The translations under genes were made by a program, and so were the position numbers. 53,320 bases of DNA, taken from Paenibacillaceae bacterium (GTDB lineage: Bacteria > Bacillota > Bacilli > Paenibacillales > Paenibacillaceae). Every line of letters begins with the position of its first letter. Position 1 is the stretch's first letter. The DNA lies in contig REGQ01000039.1 of the NCBI GenBank assembly GCA_004134985.1, positions 1 through 53,320 of the forward strand, in the 5' to 3' direction. This document shows positions 23,549 to 32,878 of the stretch, in pieces. A model generated the notes under the pieces. That model ran no database searches, was not told the DNA's origin, and saw nothing but the letters and a program-made list of their open reading frames with translations.

Positions 23549-24112
23549 TCAATCTCCTTTCTGCGTAGATTTCAAATACAGCTGCTCCCAATCCTGCTTG
23601 CCCGCAAGCCAATTCTCTTGAAACAGCGCCGTCGTGACAACGTCTGCATAGCCGTCATTTTTGGCCACATGCCATATGAATCGGCCTTCCTCCTGAAATC
23701 CCAGCTTGGCGTGAAATTTCAAGCTGGCGATATTAAAGTGCAAAATTTCAGCAATCAGCTTGCGAACACCCCGCAATTCAAAGGCATAGCGCAGACCCAA
23801 ATAACCGATTCGCAATGCACTGCCCCGAGGAGCTTCCGTATCCCCCAAGTAAATTCCCCAGAAGCAGCGGCCGTGAATATCGACTGGGGTGAAATTTACA
23901 GCTCCGATTGGAGTCTGATCGAAATCGACAATGAGCTGGATCTTTCCCGTGCCTTGCTGCATGGCCGCAAACCATCTGAGATGCTCTTCCATCGTAATCA
24001 TATGATCCTCATAGGAATGGTTTCTGATGCGGAGGGAGTTTCGCCAGGCCAGCACCTGTTCCAGATCACTTTCCGCCATTGCTCTAAGACGATAACCTTC
24101 ATGAGCAAACAT
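23549..24112 (-). CDS. PseH-like GNAT acetyltransferase for amino sugars
   Basis: This 187-residue GNAT protein starts [20 protein letters not shown] and carries the W[20 protein letters not shown] acetyl-CoA loop. The C-terminal [28 protein letters not shown] is very close to the PseH pattern (N-acetylation of UDP-4-amino-4,6-dideoxy sugars). It directly precedes the DegT aminotransferase, whose product would be its substrate. A GNAT enzyme rather than the left-handed helix acetyltransferase (PglD type) distinguishes this pathway from classical bacillosamine synthesis. ATG 24112 follows GAGGAGGA. Confidence 0.85.
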   Translation of the reverse strand: MFAHEGYRLRAMAESDLEQVLAWRNSLRIRNHSYEDHMITMEEHLRWFAAMQQGTGKIQLIVDFDQTPIGAVNFTPVDIHGRCFWGIYLGDTEAPRGSALRIGYLGLRYAFELRGVRKLIAEILHFNIASLKFHAKLGFQEEGRFIWHVAKNDGYADVVTTALFQENWLAGKQDWEQLYLKSTQKGD

Positions 24113-24131
24113 TGCTCAGTCCTCCTCTAAC

Positions 24132-25091
24132 TTACGAATATAAATAAGCAGTAAGATAGTTCACAAATTGTTTGGCCCGTATTTCAGTGGTATGCCGCCG
24201 CTGGATCAGCTTATACCCATTTCTTGTAATTTCACGCCGCGCCTTTTCATTTTTCAAATAAAAATCTGCCTTTTCCATAAAATTAGTCGAATTGATCTGA
24301 ACAAAGGTTTGTCCGTCAATAAAACCGAGCTCCTCAAGCTCCGGCAACCCCTCTGCAAGGAGGAGGGTGCGACAGGCAGGCACTTCAAAATATTTGGCGA
24401 TAGGATATTTAAACACACTCGCATCCGTAAGAAACATTCTCGCCTTATTAATTTCTTTCGCATATTTCTTCCGGATCAGGGCGCGGGGCGAGGAGGAGAA
24501 GTTTTTGTACCCCGGGTGAAGATGATGCACAAAACCGGGTAAGTCCTTCATAGAATCGATGATTTTTCTACGTAGTGGATATACCTCCGGATCGGTATCC
24601 CCCATAAACAGGAAATCGATCGTCTTTCGCTGTTTGTAGCTGTGAAATACCGGGGTATAGGCATGGGAAGGAAGCCAGCGCAGCTTGCTGGCAAGCTCAG
24701 GAAAGCGGTGCAGGAAGGCATCCCGATGCGGTGAAAAAATCAGATTGATTTTATTTATTTCAATGAAGGCCAGAAATAAGGATTTGCTTGCAAAGGGACG
24801 ATGAATATCGTAAAGGATAATCCCTTTCGGGATCGTGGTATCTTCCAGCCCGTCCGGCAGTTTGTAACGAATGTCTCTGTTGTTCTGCCAATAGAAATCT
24901 ACCCCGTCTATGAAAATAAAATCAGGAATAAATGATCTGCGCCTCATGACATGCAGAAGCCCGTGCTTTTTGGTCGTAAACTCCAGTTCAACCTGAGGCA
25001 ACTTTGCCAACTCATATTTGAAATATTCAAAGTAGTTGAAGCTGTATTTAGAATAGTCTGCCGTACAATACAGAAGCTTGATAGGTCTCAA
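24132..25091 (-). CDS. CgeB-like glycosyltransferase
   Basis: This 319-residue protein looks like a GT-B fold transferase. The N-terminal half starts KLLYCTADYSKYS. The C-terminal half has DFLFMGDTDPEVYPLRRK and the nucleotide-sugar region FKYPIAKYFEVPACRTLLLAEGLPELEELGF, the arrangement of the CgeB/Glyco_trans_1_2 group. CgeB decorates the Bacillus spore surface, so a spore role is plausible here. It lies between the dehydratase and the acetyltransferase in one minus-strand operon and may transfer the sugar made by its neighbours. The start is TTG 25091, preceded by AGGGA. No signal peptide or membrane helix is seen. Confidence 0.82.
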   Translation of the reverse strand: MRPIKLLYCTADYSKYSFNYFEYFKYELAKLPQVELEFTTKKHGLLHVMRRRSFIPDFIFIDGVDFYWQNNRDIRYKLPDGLEDTTIPKGIILYDIHRPFASKSLFLAFIEINKINLIFSPHRDAFLHRFPELASKLRWLPSHAYTPVFHSYKQRKTIDFLFMGDTDPEVYPLRRKIIDSMKDLPGFVHHLHPGYKNFSSSPRALIRKKYAKEINKARMFLTDASVFKYPIAKYFEVPACRTLLLAEGLPELEELGFIDGQTFVQINSTNFMEKADFYLKNEKARREITRNGYKLIQRRHTTEIRAKQFVNYLTAYLYS

Positions 25092-25108
25092 AAAAATCCC
25101 TGCCTTTC

Positions 25109-26218
25109 CTAGGAATAGTGCCCTTCGTCGATCCCCTTGACGATTGCGCTCATCTTGCTGACGATTTCTTGATTATCCGGAGCGTCTGCAAGGGCGGCAA
25201 GCTCCTTGAGCAGACCGTCTGCCTTCTGCTTGTCAATGTGCTGAGAAGTACTAATGTAGATTTTATTGTGCTTGGTTAATAACGCGCCCTCCCGGTCTGT
25301 CAATATTTCCTCGTACAGCTTTTCCCCCGGACGGATACCGGTATATACGATCTTGATATCGTCGTCGGGACGCATGCCAGACAAGCGAATGAGCTCCCTA
25401 GCCAACGTATCGATCTTAACCTGGCTGCCCATATCCAACACGAAAATTTCACCTCTGTTCGCGAGCGCTCCGGCCTGGATAACCAATTGGACGGCCTCGG
25501 GAATGGTCATGAAGAAGCGGACCATTTCAGGATGGGTTACCGTGACAGGACCTCCTTCGGCAATTTGCCGTTTAAACAGGGGAATAACGCTGCCACGACT
25601 TCCAAGCACATTGCCAAAACGAACGGCGGAAAACTTGGTAGCGCTGGATTGAGCGGTTGCCAGTATCATCATTTCTGCCAGTCTTTTGGTCATTCCCATA
25701 ATGCTCGATGGATTAACGGCTTTATCCGTTGAAATGAGAACAAAACGTTGGGCATGAAATTGATGTGCGCATGCTGCAGTAATTTGGGTGCCAAGCACGT
25801 TGTTTTTAATCGCCTCGCCAGGATTATCCTCCATTAATGGAACGTGTTTGTGTGCAGCAGCGTGAAACACAAGCTGCGGAACAAAGCGGGCGAAGATGAG
25901 CTGCATTCGTGCTTGATCGCGAATGTCGGCGATGACTGTTGTTAAAGGCAAATTCGGAAAATTGCTTGCGAGTTCAGAGGCGATTAAGTAGATGCTGTTT
26001 TCACCGTGACCCAAAAGGATGAGTCGCTGCGGTGCAAAGGAAGCAATCTGCCGGCATAGCTCAGAACCGATGGACCCCCCCGCCCCTGTAACCAGCACGA
26101 TCGCGCCTTGGATGTAGTTGCTGATCTCATCCAAATCATTGGTCACAGGCTCGCGGCCAAGCAACTTCTCCAGAGGGACATCGCGAATAACACTGCCCCC
26201 CTTAATGGGGTTTGTCAT
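25109..26218 (-). CDS. Nucleotide-sugar 4,6-dehydratase, soluble CapD/WbpM catalytic domain
   Basis: The protein has about 369 residues. An extended SDR fold shows VTGAGGSIGSELCRQ for NAD, FHAAAHKHVPLMEDNP, and the ISTDKAVNPSSIMGMTKR block with Met in place of the usual Tyr, as in WbpM/PglF-type UDP-GlcNAc 4,6-dehydratases. RFGNVLGSRGSVIPLFKRQI and the YTGIRPGEKLYEE end are conserved. The N-terminal membrane helices of full-length WbpM/PglF (~600 residues) are absent, so this is the short soluble form. It should start the diamino-sugar pathway. The start is uncertain: ATG 26218 has a modest GGTG site, and upstream in-frame starts exist up to 26341. Confidence 0.88.
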   Translation of the reverse strand: MTNPIKGGSVIRDVPLEKLLGREPVTNDLDEISNYIQGAIVLVTGAGGSIGSELCRQIASFAPQRLILLGHGENSIYLIASELASNFPNLPLTTVIADIRDQARMQLIFARFVPQLVFHAAAHKHVPLMEDNPGEAIKNNVLGTQITAACAHQFHAQRFVLISTDKAVNPSSIMGMTKRLAEMMILATAQSSATKFSAVRFGNVLGSRGSVIPLFKRQIAEGGPVTVTHPEMVRFFMTIPEAVQLVIQAGALANRGEIFVLDMGSQVKIDTLARELIRLSGMRPDDDIKIVYTGIRPGEKLYEEILTDREGALLTKHNKIYISTSQHIDKQKADGLLKELAALADAPDNQEIVSKMSAIVKGIDEGHYS

Positions 26219-26422
26219 CGTTGTATCACCAACCTTTATACTGACTCTATTACTGTGCATCGATATATTCATGTATACGAGAGAATACAATACTTTGCAT
26301 GGACGATTTGATAAACGTTGAAAAAACAGATTGAAATCCATTAATGACCAATTTCTTCACTTATCCAAGCGATACAAAGACTAGTTTCATAAGTTGTTTG
26401 TAAGAAGGGAGGCTTCTAATAT

Positions 26423-27505
26423 ATGAGTGTCAATGAGAGAAGTATTTCGGACAAAACCGTTCGGAGAAATTGGAGGAAGCTCAAGCTCACTTCAAAGGTT
26501 AGCAAAGCTGTTGGTGATTCCGTTGTCATGACTAGCAAGAGCAGAACCTGCCTGAAGGATTCTTTCAAGAGCAGTATATGGAGCGTGCAGCTGCAAGGGA
26601 GTGAGAAAAAACACGACGTCATATTAAAAATTTTCAAGACAATGGATCGAACTGAAAGTCTGGTGGAGCTAAATATGTTACGCAAGGCGCAGACCATTCT
26701 GCGAGGCTCCATGCCGGAGGTGTACTTTCTGGAACGAAATGTGGGCTCCGACCCATGGTGGATCGGTATGGAGCATGTCAAGCCGATCAGGGGACAGCTT
26801 GTATTTACGCCCTATCATTTCTACCGTATTATCCCCGCTTTGGCAGAAATGCATGCCAAAACATATAATGATAAATTTAAAGCCCAGCAAAAGCATTTTG
26901 CCGGGTGGCTGCCGCAATATGAATCAAAGGCAAATGGCCTGGAACGAAGACAGCGCAGGATTCAGACGAAAGCGTTGCTGCAGGAAGCGATGAAACGGGC
27001 TGATCTTCGTAAGGTGCTTTCCCCCGTCCACCGTACACTGAATGGTATGTTGGACAAGGGACGCTTATTCTCGCCAGAACTGCTGAAAGCCGGACAAAGC
27101 ATCGTTCACAGCGATCTTCAGACGCCCAATATGGGCTGCAAGGATATAAGCCGGTCGCAATGGGACATTCAATTCTTCGATTGGGAAGGCGCCAGATTTG
27201 CTCCTTGCTGGTTTGATGTGGTCAATCTGATAGGCGTTTTTTTTGCATACCGAAAAGATTTCCGCGGAAAGGAGGAGGAAGTCAGCCGAGGCTGCGCCGA
27301 ATTGTACGCTCATGAAATGGGCAAGCGGGGAATTGTCTTTAAAGAAGAGCCTTATCGGCTGTTTAAGATGGCATACTTGCAAAGATTGCTGGAGCATAAT
27401 CTTTATTTCCAGCTCAGCTGGGAACTTACCGGCATCAAAAAAGGCGTATTGCTCCCAGTATACATGCAGAAAGTACAGCAATGGAGCAAGGAGTTTAAGC
27501 TTTAG
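26423..27505 (+). CDS. APH/CotS-like kinase-fold protein, paralogue 1
   Basis: The protein has 360 residues. It has an aminoglycoside-phosphotransferase fold with VILKIFK (K69, ATP lysine), the catalytic loop HSDLQTPNMG (H229, D231, N236) and FFDWEGA (D253, Mg). All key residues are present, so an active kinase is expected. A closely related gene sits at 34056-35138, and each is flanked by glycosyltransferases. CotS/YutH-type spore-coat kinases have the same fold, so phosphorylation of a sugar or a coat component is plausible; antibiotic resistance is less likely in this setting. ATG 26423 lies behind GGGAGG. A CATAAGTTG element at 26388 resembles a sigma-K -10. Confidence 0.82.
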   Translation: MSVNERSISDKTVRRNWRKLKLTSKVSKAVGDSVVMTSKSRTCLKDSFKSSIWSVQLQGSEKKHDVILKIFKTMDRTESLVELNMLRKAQTILRGSMPEVYFLERNVGSDPWWIGMEHVKPIRGQLVFTPYHFYRIIPALAEMHAKTYNDKFKAQQKHFAGWLPQYESKANGLERRQRRIQTKALLQEAMKRADLRKVLSPVHRTLNGMLDKGRLFSPELLKAGQSIVHSDLQTPNMGCKDISRSQWDIQFFDWEGARFAPCWFDVVNLIGVFFAYRKDFRGKEEEVSRGCAELYAHEMGKRGIVFKEEPYRLFKMAYLQRLLEHNLYFQLSWELTGIKKGVLLPVYMQKVQQWSKEFKL

Positions 27506-27540
27506 CTTTCAACTGAACAAACAAATAGAACAAATATGTA

Positions 27541-27576
27541 AGAGCGGTCCCCGGTATGTTGGGACCGCTTTTCATT
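27541..27576. terminator. Terminator between paralogue-1 kinase and ATP-grasp gene
   Basis: AGCGGTCCC and GGGACCGCT form a perfect 9-bp stem followed by TTTTCATTT on the plus strand. Confidence 0.82.
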
Positions 27577-27626
27577 TGGATTTTATCGGTTATGCCGCAC
27601 TGCGAGATTTATTACTTGTACGCTCG

Positions 27627-28820
27627 TTACCCTCCGCTCATTTCATTGGTCTCGATATACAGATTGCGCTTTATATCCTCAAGGGCTTGCAGCGCTGCTT
27701 CAGCGCTGCTTCCTTTGACAATGATTTGCCCAATGCGGTCAGTGCCGACCCGGAAGGCGGAGATTTGGTCCCCGATGGCATAGTCAAATGAAATATCAAT
27801 AATATCCGAATGGGGGGGATTGCCGTTTTCCAGCCGTACCAGTTGTCCGCCAACGGGAGAAGTCATCAGCTCACAGGCGCAGGCCTGCATTTGGGCTGCG
27901 GTGAATGCCGGCTGTTCACCTAATGCTGCCTTGATCATTTGCTCGTAATAGTTAAAGCCGTAATATGTTGATACCAGCTCGGGCAGACATGTTGCCCCTG
28001 CTCTTGCGCCTATTTCCAGTACATAAATCTGATTGTTCCGCAGCATAAAATCAGCATTAATCGCACAATCGGTCAGTTGGAGCGCTTCAATACAGCCTTT
28101 AAGTGTAGCCTCTATATCTTCCACAATGGCGGGGGTCACTTCAAATGGTACATAATGACCGATGGGAACTCCGCTATCGCCGTAGAACATCATATCTCCA
28201 TGAGGAAGCAAAAACTGAATCTTGTTCTCATGAACAAATGCCTGTGCGCCAAATTCGGTTCCCTCTATATATTGTTCGACAACAAAATACGGCTGCTTCG
28301 TGGCTTTTTTTACTTGTGCGTAAGCATATTCGATCTCCTCAGCCGTATTGACTCGCACAATGCCTTTGCTCGCGCCGCTATCGACCGCTTTAAACATTAC
28401 AGGCGGGCCGATGGCATGGAAGGCGGCTACAGCGTCTTCAAGTGTATGAGCAATGGAGAATTCTGCTGTTCGGACCCCATGCTGAAGAAAGGCTCGCTTC
28501 ATCATCAGCTTATCAGAGCACAGTTGGGCGGAATGTACCGAAACCCCTTTGAGCCCTAGCGTATCCGCCACATGCCCGACAGATCTGACAGCAACATCCG
28601 TTCCTGTCGTGCACACGCCGTCGATCTGTTCTTCCTTGGCAATTTCAACAATGCCTGCAGCATCGGTTGTATCTACGAAGTGCACTTTATCCGCCAAGGC
28701 CAGCCCCGGATAGTTGCCTTTGCGGCTTATGACAATAACATCATGACCCATTTGCTTGGCTTGCAGAATGAGCGGCACCTGTGAAATACCCGCACCTAAG
28801 ATCATCAGTTTTTTCCTCAA
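27627..28820 (-). CDS. ATP-grasp domain ligase
   Basis: The protein has 397 residues. It begins with a Rossmann-like preATP-grasp domain (LMILGAGISQVPLI). The ATP-grasp core follows, with VMFKAVDSGASKGIVRV, VVEQYIEGTEFGAQAFV and the metal-binding INADFMLRNNQIYVLEIGARAGATCLPEL. The C-terminal ~90 residues resemble the extra domain of PurK/carbamoyl-phosphate-synthase-like ligases. It should use ATP to join a carboxylate to an amine, perhaps adding an amino acid to a surface sugar or making a precursor. It is the second gene after a glycosyltransferase (32 bp apart, same strand). The start is TTG 28820 with GGAGGAG. Confidence 0.88.
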   Translation of the reverse strand: MRKKLMILGAGISQVPLILQAKQMGHDVIVISRKGNYPGLALADKVHFVDTTDAAGIVEIAKEEQIDGVCTTGTDVAVRSVGHVADTLGLKGVSVHSAQLCSDKLMMKRAFLQHGVRTAEFSIAHTLEDAVAAFHAIGPPVMFKAVDSGASKGIVRVNTAEEIEYAYAQVKKATKQPYFVVEQYIEGTEFGAQAFVHENKIQFLLPHGDMMFYGDSGVPIGHYVPFEVTPAIVEDIEATLKGCIEALQLTDCAINADFMLRNNQIYVLEIGARAGATCLPELVSTYYGFNYYEQMIKAALGEQPAFTAAQMQACACELMTSPVGGQLVRLENGNPPHSDIIDISFDYAIGDQISAFRVGTDRIGQIIVKGSSAEAALQALEDIKRNLYIETNEMSGG

Positions 28821-28852
28821 AGTATCTCCTCCATTCTAAGCTTCCCGGCTTG

Positions 28853-29605
28853 CTAATCAACCTTGTGTTCCGCGCTTTTTTCCTCCTTACAGCCTAATAG
28901 TGACTGCTCTAGGGCAAATGGCTGGCTGCCCTGAGCTGCGGAAGGAGGGATTGTGTAAGGAATAAAGTTATCCGTTGTGGCAATCCATTTTGCGCCTTTC
29001 ATGATTTTAGCATTTTCGATGTTCCAGGTATGTTGAGCGGGGTCCGATTTGCGTATGCAAACAAAATGATAGGGATCGCTGGAAACGATTTTGTACCCCG
29101 CCTTCTGGCACTGCTTTTTAAAGCCCGTGTCGGATCCGCGATGAACATGCGGAAAGCGGACTTTGTCGTACACGGCCTTCCTGAACACAAGTGTCGCTCC
29201 CGCCACTTGTTTGTACCGCCGGAGCACGAGCTCCCTGCTTTGTTCCATATAAGCCAAAAAAGTATCCTTGCCAACGACGTCTGCATGGGAGGATTGCAAT
29301 GTATCCATCGCTTGCTGCAAATATCCTGCAGCGTAGTAATCATCATCATCAAATTTGGCGATAACGCCATACCGCGCTTTGCCGACAGCAAAGTTTAAGC
29401 ATTCGCCCAACGTTGCCGCTTCAGGCATTCGGTATACCGTCACGTTACAGTGGCGCGATGCGCGCTTTTTCCATTTGCGGAGGCTCATGCTGTCCTTGTT
29501 TAATACAATGATCAGCTCTTTCTCCGGCTCTTGTTGTCGGCTATAATTTTTAAACACATTGCGAATATGCTTTTGGCGAATTGTGCACGTAATGACTGTA
29601 ACCAT
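28853..29605 (-). CDS. Family 2 glycosyltransferase
   Basis: This 250-residue GT-A fold transferase has VTVITCTIR at the start (nucleotide site), the metal-binding AKFDDDDYYAAGYL (DxD type, residues ~90-103) and an RGSDTGFKKQCQKAGYK acceptor-side segment. It lacks membrane helices. It forms a two-gene operon with the ATP-grasp ligase. ATG 29605 follows GAAGGGAG. A CATATTTTA element lies 47 bp before the start on the minus strand and fits a sigma-K-like -10. Confidence 0.88.
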   Translation of the reverse strand: MVTVITCTIRQKHIRNVFKNYSRQQEPEKELIIVLNKDSMSLRKWKKRASRHCNVTVYRMPEAATLGECLNFAVGKARYGVIAKFDDDDYYAAGYLQQAMDTLQSSHADVVGKDTFLAYMEQSRELVLRRYKQVAGATLVFRKAVYDKVRFPHVHRGSDTGFKKQCQKAGYKIVSSDPYHFVCIRKSDPAQHTWNIENAKIMKGAKWIATTDNFIPYTIPPSAAQGSQPFALEQSLLGCKEEKSAEHKVD

Positions 29606-29651
29606 TACTCATCTCCCTTCCGTTCGCATGTCAGCAATAGTTGAACTATTA

Positions 29652-29660
29652 TAAAATATG
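29652..29660 (-). promoter_or_regulatory. Sigma-K-like -10 element (CATATTTTA)
   Basis: The sequence matches CATANNNTA exactly and is placed 47 bp before the family 2 glycosyltransferase start. No convincing -35 AC was found at the right spacing, so this is weak. Confidence 0.35.
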
Positions 29661-29742
29661 AGCGAAAGGCAGTATCTGAACGGAATAAGAGACTATTTTT
29701 TAGTAAATAGTTGTTTTCTACATACCAATCTTGTAATGGATT

Positions 29743-29750
29743 CATACAAT
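29743..29750 (+). promoter_or_regulatory. Sigma-E-like -10 element (CATACAAT)
   Basis: An exact match to the sigma-E -10 consensus lies 40 bp before the nucleotide-sugar dehydrogenase start. The -35 region (CTACATACC) matches only in part. Confidence 0.4.
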
Positions 29751-29789
29751 GCAATACGAAAAATTGTGAAGATAAGGTGGAGATTGAAG

Positions 29790-31076
29790 TTGCACCATTC
29801 CATCAGTATCATTGGACTGGGCTATGTTGGCCTCCCGCTTGCACTGGCTTTTGCCAAACGGCACTTCAAAGTCGTAGGCATTGATCTGGATTCTGATAAG
29901 CTGGCCATGCTGCGGCAGGGAACAAGCTACCTGACCGACGTCCCTGACTGCATGATTGAGAAGGCGATCACAGAAGAGGAACTGTTCGTTACAGATGACT
30001 ATCGTTATATTGCCAGCACAAGCGCCGTCATTGTTTGTGTCCCCACTCCACTTGCACCAGACGGAATACCGGATCTCAGCTGCTTGCATCAAGCCACAGC
30101 GCGCATCGGGCGCTTCGTAACCGAAGGCATGCTGGTCGTGCTGGAAAGCTCCACGTATCCCGGGACGACAAGAGAAGTTTTTATGCCGATGCTTGAGCAA
30201 CAAGGTTTCGTGGTGGGAAGGGATGTATATGCTGCGTATTCCCCTGAGCGTATTGATCCGGGAAATCGGCAATATGGCTTGGAAAATGTTCCGAAAATCG
30301 TCAGCGGCCTGACAGAAAGCTGTACGCGGAGAGCAGCCGAGCTGTACGCCGCTGTTTTTCAGCATATCGTAACGGTTTCGTCCACTGAGACGGCAGAGAT
30401 GGCGAAGCTGCTCGAAAATACGTACCGATTTATAAATATTTCATTTATTAATGAATTTGCCATTCTCTGTGATGCAATGCAGATTAACGTCTGGGAGGTT
30501 ATTGACGCGGCGCGCACGAAACCGTATGGCTTCTCCGCATTTTACCCCGGACCAGGTGTCGGGGGACACTGTATTCCTGTCGATCCGCTATATTTGCAAT
30601 GGAAGCTGCTAGAGCACGGAGCAGGAAGTGAATTTATACGCATCGCGGAACAAACGAACCACAGCATGCCCCGGTATATTGTGAGTCGACTGCAGGGGCT
30701 ATGGCCTGAGTCCGGTGTGACAAAACGGCGTATTTTGCTGGCGGGGGTTGCCTACAAGCAGGGGATCACGGATACGAGGGAATCCGCTGCCCTGGAACTG
30801 ATGACATTATTGCGTGCCGAAGGAGCAGAAGTATCCTATTATGATCCGTTCGTTCCGTCCTTGCGTATGGATGCAGAAGAGGAGCGTTCTGTACTCCTGA
30901 ATGAACATGTTCTTCACCATATGGATTGTGTAGTCATCGCAACGGACCATGCTGAATTGCCTCTGGCGCTTATACTGGAGCATGCTCCGCTGGTCTATGA
31001 TACTAGAAACGCCACCAAGGGGCTCAGCGGCAAGGCCAGAATTATCGGTCTCGGCGCCGGTGACAGGCTGGAATAG
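29790..31076 (+). CDS. UDP-sugar (UDP-ManNAc-type) 6-dehydrogenase
   Basis: The protein has about 428 residues. It oxidises C6 of a UDP-sugar to the uronic acid with two NAD. The Rossmann start IIGLGYVGLPLA, the LESSTYPGTTRE block, AYSPERIDPGNRQY, the ENTYRFINISFINEFA helix and the catalytic cysteine in PGPGVGGHCIPVDP are all present. The C-terminal VAYKQGITDTRESAALEL completes the fold. WecC-like UDP-N-acetylmannosamine or UDP-N-acetylglucosamine dehydrogenases match best. Start: TTG 29790 (or TTG 29784) behind AAGGTGGAG; a longer frame from 29658 has no ribosome site. The next glycosyltransferase follows after 17 bp in the same operon. Confidence 0.92.
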   Translation: MHHSISIIGLGYVGLPLALAFAKRHFKVVGIDLDSDKLAMLRQGTSYLTDVPDCMIEKAITEEELFVTDDYRYIASTSAVIVCVPTPLAPDGIPDLSCLHQATARIGRFVTEGMLVVLESSTYPGTTREVFMPMLEQQGFVVGRDVYAAYSPERIDPGNRQYGLENVPKIVSGLTESCTRRAAELYAAVFQHIVTVSSTETAEMAKLLENTYRFINISFINEFAILCDAMQINVWEVIDAARTKPYGFSAFYPGPGVGGHCIPVDPLYLQWKLLEHGAGSEFIRIAEQTNHSMPRYIVSRLQGLWPESGVTKRRILLAGVAYKQGITDTRESAALELMTLLRAEGAEVSYYDPFVPSLRMDAEEERSVLLNEHVLHHMDCVVIATDHAELPLALILEHAPLVYDTRNATKGLSGKARIIGLGAGDRLE

Positions 31077-31093
31077 AAAGGAGCTATTCTATC

Positions 31094-32104
31094 GTGAGAG
31101 TACTGCATCTCCCCGTGGGCAGGCAAATGATTGAAATGTGCGCCGCGCTCCGCAAAGCTGGGGTGAAGGCATCATCTTGCCACTTTCGGCGCAGAAATGT
31201 ACCGATCCCGGATATATGTCTCCACTTCCAAGCGCTGTCCCATGATGAGCGGGAAAAGCAGCGGAGACATTTTCTGAGCGAAGCCGCACACGATTACGAT
31301 ATTTTTCATTTTCATTTCGGTGAAACCTTCCTCAAGGACCGCTCAGATCTGGAATACTTAAAGAGCATGGGGAAGAAGCTGATTGTTCAGCATCGGGGCT
31401 CGGATGTTCGCATGCTGTCGACGGCTCAGAGTTTTAATAATCCTTATGTTCGTGTCAAAAAAGGAAGACGGAGGGAAGAGGAGCAGATCATCCGCAAGTT
31501 GAAGCAGTTGTCTTCTTACATTGATCATGCGATTGTCGCCGATCATGAACTGCTTCCGTATGTTAAAAAGCATTACAAGCATACCCATCTTCTCCGTCAG
31601 TTTGTCACATTGAACAAATTCCAGCCGCTGTACCCGTCGGCTTCAAACAAGAGACCGCTCATTATTCATGCGCCAACAAATGCCTACCTGAAGGGCACGG
31701 AATATATTTTGGAAGGCATTCAGCGACTGCGCAAGAAAGGGCTTGAATTTGATTTTAAACTGATCGAAAACTTGTCTCATGAAGAAGCGATAAAAACCTA
31801 TCGGGCTGCGGACATCATTATCGATCAGCTTCTTCAGGGCTCTTTCGGCGTTTTAAGCTTGGAGGGAATGGCGCTGGGCAAGCCGGTCATTTGCTATATC
31901 CGTGATGAGATGATCATGCACTATCCTCCAGAGCTGCCCATCGTAAATGCCAATAAGCATACATTCTATGATGAGCTCAAGAGGCTGGTGAGAAGTGCGC
32001 AGGAAAGACGTTGGATTGGCGTTGTAAGTCGGCAGTATGTCGAGCAGCATTACAATTCGCATGTATTGTCTCGCCAGCTTATGGCGATCTATGATCAGCT
32101 TTAG
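31094..32104 (+). CDS. GT-B glycosyltransferase (GT4-like)
   Basis: The protein has 336 residues. The N-terminal half includes YDIFHFHFGETFL and LIVQHRGSDVR. The C-terminal half has IHAPTNAYLKGTEYILEGI and the sugar-nucleotide motif QLLQGSFGVLSLEGMALGKPVIC, where the E-x7-E pattern of family 4 retaining transferases is partly kept (SLEGMALGKP). It follows the UDP-sugar dehydrogenase in one operon and may use the uronic acid made by it. The GTG start at 31094 is preceded by AAAGGAG. No membrane segment is seen. Confidence 0.82.
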   Translation: MRVLHLPVGRQMIEMCAALRKAGVKASSCHFRRRNVPIPDICLHFQALSHDEREKQRRHFLSEAAHDYDIFHFHFGETFLKDRSDLEYLKSMGKKLIVQHRGSDVRMLSTAQSFNNPYVRVKKGRRREEEQIIRKLKQLSSYIDHAIVADHELLPYVKKHYKHTHLLRQFVTLNKFQPLYPSASNKRPLIIHAPTNAYLKGTEYILEGIQRLRKKGLEFDFKLIENLSHEEAIKTYRAADIIIDQLLQGSFGVLSLEGMALGKPVICYIRDEMIMHYPPELPIVNANKHTFYDELKRLVRSAQERRWIGVVSRQYVEQHYNSHVLSRQLMAIYDQL

Positions 32105-32130
32105 CAGCGGCCCCGCAGTTCTGCCGGCAA

Positions 32131-32175
32131 ATAATAAGAGCGCTGGACTCCCAGGTCCATGCGCTCTTATTATTG
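32131..32175. terminator. Strong bidirectional terminator
   Basis: AATAAGAGCGC and GCGCTCTTATT form a long stem, with inner TGGAC/GTCCA pairing, and A/T tracts on both sides. It separates the plus-strand glycosyltransferase from the minus-strand methyltransferase. Confidence 0.88.
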
Positions 32176-32233
32176 TATGGGAAGAGGGGGGAGGGTGAGA
32201 TACGGCTGATTCATAGCTAACCATTCTTATGCG

Positions 32234-32878
32234 TCAAGAGCCTTCATGCGCCCGGCGAAGATGCACAAAGGCAGGAACGTCCAGTTCACTGCGAGCCAGC
32301 TTTTTTAATTCCGAAGGCGAAATCGGCTCTTTTACTGCTACCAGATGGTACATAATTTGATCAGCTACATTAATCTGGCTTTGCCGCAGCCTTCGCTGTT
32401 CCGAAATAGACAATCGCATGTAGCACGGAAAGTAAAAAAACTCCATCCGTATGCAGCGGAAATCCATATCCAGCTTATTATTTTCCGTTTCTCCAAGCCC
32501 CCACTGCGTAATATACGGAAAGGCGTATTCCTCGGCGTGCACCAGAGTGTTATTGCTGTTTGTAAAAAAACGGGGCGTATGCTCATTAAAGTGAAATTTG
32601 TGATAAGGGTTGGCCATATTTAATGAGGTATGGGCATAAGGCGCCAATATGCAAAGAATGGCTTTATGCTGACAAACCCGATACAGCTCCTCCATAGTTG
32701 AGATCAGATCCTCCACATGCTCCAGGCAGTGGGAAGCCATCATCCGGGTGGCGGAGCTGCTGGCAAATGGGAGGCCTTCATTGATATCGCAGACGACATC
32801 TACGCCGGGCAGCAAGAAGCGATCCAGACCGGTGTAGTCTAGCTGTTTATTCTGTCCGCATCCTAAATCCAATTTCAT
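32234..32878 (-). CDS. Class I SAM-dependent methyltransferase
   Basis: The protein has 214 residues. Motif I is LDLGCGQNK (residues 3-11), and CDINEGLPF and ASHCLEHVED correspond to the later SAM-binding motifs of the Methyltransf_11 type. It probably methylates a sugar or glycolipid in the surface glycan. It starts with ATG 32878 behind GGAGGG, overlapping the stop of the upstream glycosyltransferase by 4 bp (ATGA), so the two are translationally coupled. No membrane segment is present. The acceptor cannot be told from sequence. Confidence 0.88.
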   Translation of the reverse strand: MKLDLGCGQNKQLDYTGLDRFLLPGVDVVCDINEGLPFASSSATRMMASHCLEHVEDLISTMEELYRVCQHKAILCILAPYAHTSLNMANPYHKFHFNEHTPRFFTNSNNTLVHAEEYAFPYITQWGLGETENNKLDMDFRCIRMEFFYFPCYMRLSISEQRRLRQSQINVADQIMYHLVAVKEPISPSELKKLARSELDVPAFVHLRRAHEGS

